A DNA stretch of 64,000 nucleotides from Aldrovandia affinis (Eukaryota > Chordata > Actinopteri > Notacanthiformes > Halosauridae). Made by a program: the position numbers and the translations under genes. Shown here piece by piece: positions 63,430-64,000 of the stretch. The DNA is taken from assembly GCA_029706075.1 (NCBI GenBank), contig JAINUG010000196.1, forward strand, positions 1,583,001 through 1,647,000, in the 5' to 3' direction. Positions within the stretch are counted from its first letter, which is position 1. Each line of letters begins with the position of its first letter. The notes under the pieces are model-generated. The model was not told the origin of the DNA. It ran no database searches and saw nothing but the letters and a program-made list of their open reading frames with translations.

Positions 63430-64000
63430 CTGCACAACGAGACAGGGTTCATTAAAGCAGGGCTTCCCATCACGGACCCCAACAACAAGGAAGAACTTAT
63501 GAAATACATTAGACATTTCATAAAAAATGAGTTTTAATTCTTAATTTTCTTTCTTTAAAGTACATAGTTTACACATTCAGATGAAATAAACCATGTCTGG
63601 CAAACGCATCCTTGCTAACATTGTGATCAGTCATTATTTAGTATTTACATTGTACCAAATAACTAAAGGTCCTGTATGGTCCCCTTGATTTAGACATGTT
63701 TCCATGTGATATGGTGTTAAACATCCACAGCCTTGGGATGATCATTGTAGGGGGCCTTGAAATGAAAAAGTCTGGGAATCGCTGCATTGATTTTCAATTT
63801 CAATAGAACCACAGTGCAGGCCTGCAGTCCCCGATATGAGAGAAAGAGACGTAGAAAAAAGCAAAACACATTCCGGGGTTCATGCAAGACTTTTACTGCT
63901 GTGAAATTGGTTCTGTAACCAAGACAGAATTTCAAATGAGCTTGTTTTATGGTTTAATAAAAAAATATATATAGGCTTTTCAAAACGAATTCCTTCTTTA

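Overview
This window is a piece of vertebrate nuclear genome, almost certainly from a teleost or other ray-finned fish. The support is intron-containing genes, AG/GT splice signals, long CA/GT microsatellites, and a repeat population typical of fish: L2-clade LINEs, tRNA-derived SINEs with an L2-like tail, Tc1-like DNA transposons, hAT-type MITEs, and the recurring GCTAACGTTAGCTAGC-like motif. I cannot name the species.

Three genes are recognisable. A fourth has a coherent splice model, but I do not recognise its product. (1) RNF26, a membrane-anchored RING E3 ubiquitin ligase, is a single-exon CDS on + at 15526-16875. A long, largely repeat-free 3' stretch follows it to a poly(A) signal near 20355. 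(2) An unidentified coiled-coil protein lies on - at 28437-29996. Three phase-matched exons give about 236 aa. (3) C1QTNF5 (CTRP5), a secreted collagen/C1q-domain protein, lies on - with exons 37587-37806 and 33865-34388. (4) The 3' half of KMT2A (MLL1), a histone H3K4 methyltransferase, lies on - from 63429 to its stop at 51647. It has 18 exons in the window, including a 4.4-kb exon, and codes for the last ~2,232 residues. Its 5' exons lie beyond the right edge. A repeat-poor 4.3-kb region below the stop is probably its 3' UTR. In mammals RNF26, C1QTNF5 and KMT2A share one chromosome band (human 11q23.3), so the gene content is conserved synteny.

Layout: 1-15 kb is gene-free, holding a Tc1-like relic, a SINE, a solo-LTR candidate, a TIR MITE, an interrupted L2 copy and other LINE fragments. 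15.5-20.4 kb is RNF26. 20.4-28 kb is a repeat cluster (Tc1, L2, CR1) followed by non-coding DNA. 28.4-30 kb is the unidentified gene. 33.9-37.8 kb is C1QTNF5, whose single coding intron has been filled by a 1.3-kb TIR transposon carrying a broken SWIM-finger exon, a small hAT element and SINEs. 38-47 kb is non-coding with a stacked, nested run of MITEs at 45.1-46.9 kb. 47.3-64 kb is KMT2A.

The genes do not form a pathway. RNF26 acts at ER/endosomal membranes, C1QTNF5 is extracellular and KMT2A is nuclear. The more unusual observations are the unidentified coiled-coil gene, the SWIM-finger TIR element, a KMT2A exon whose best-looking splice donor would truncate the protein, and C1QTNF5 without a visible MFRP partner. 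I see no clear evidence of a wholly new biological system.
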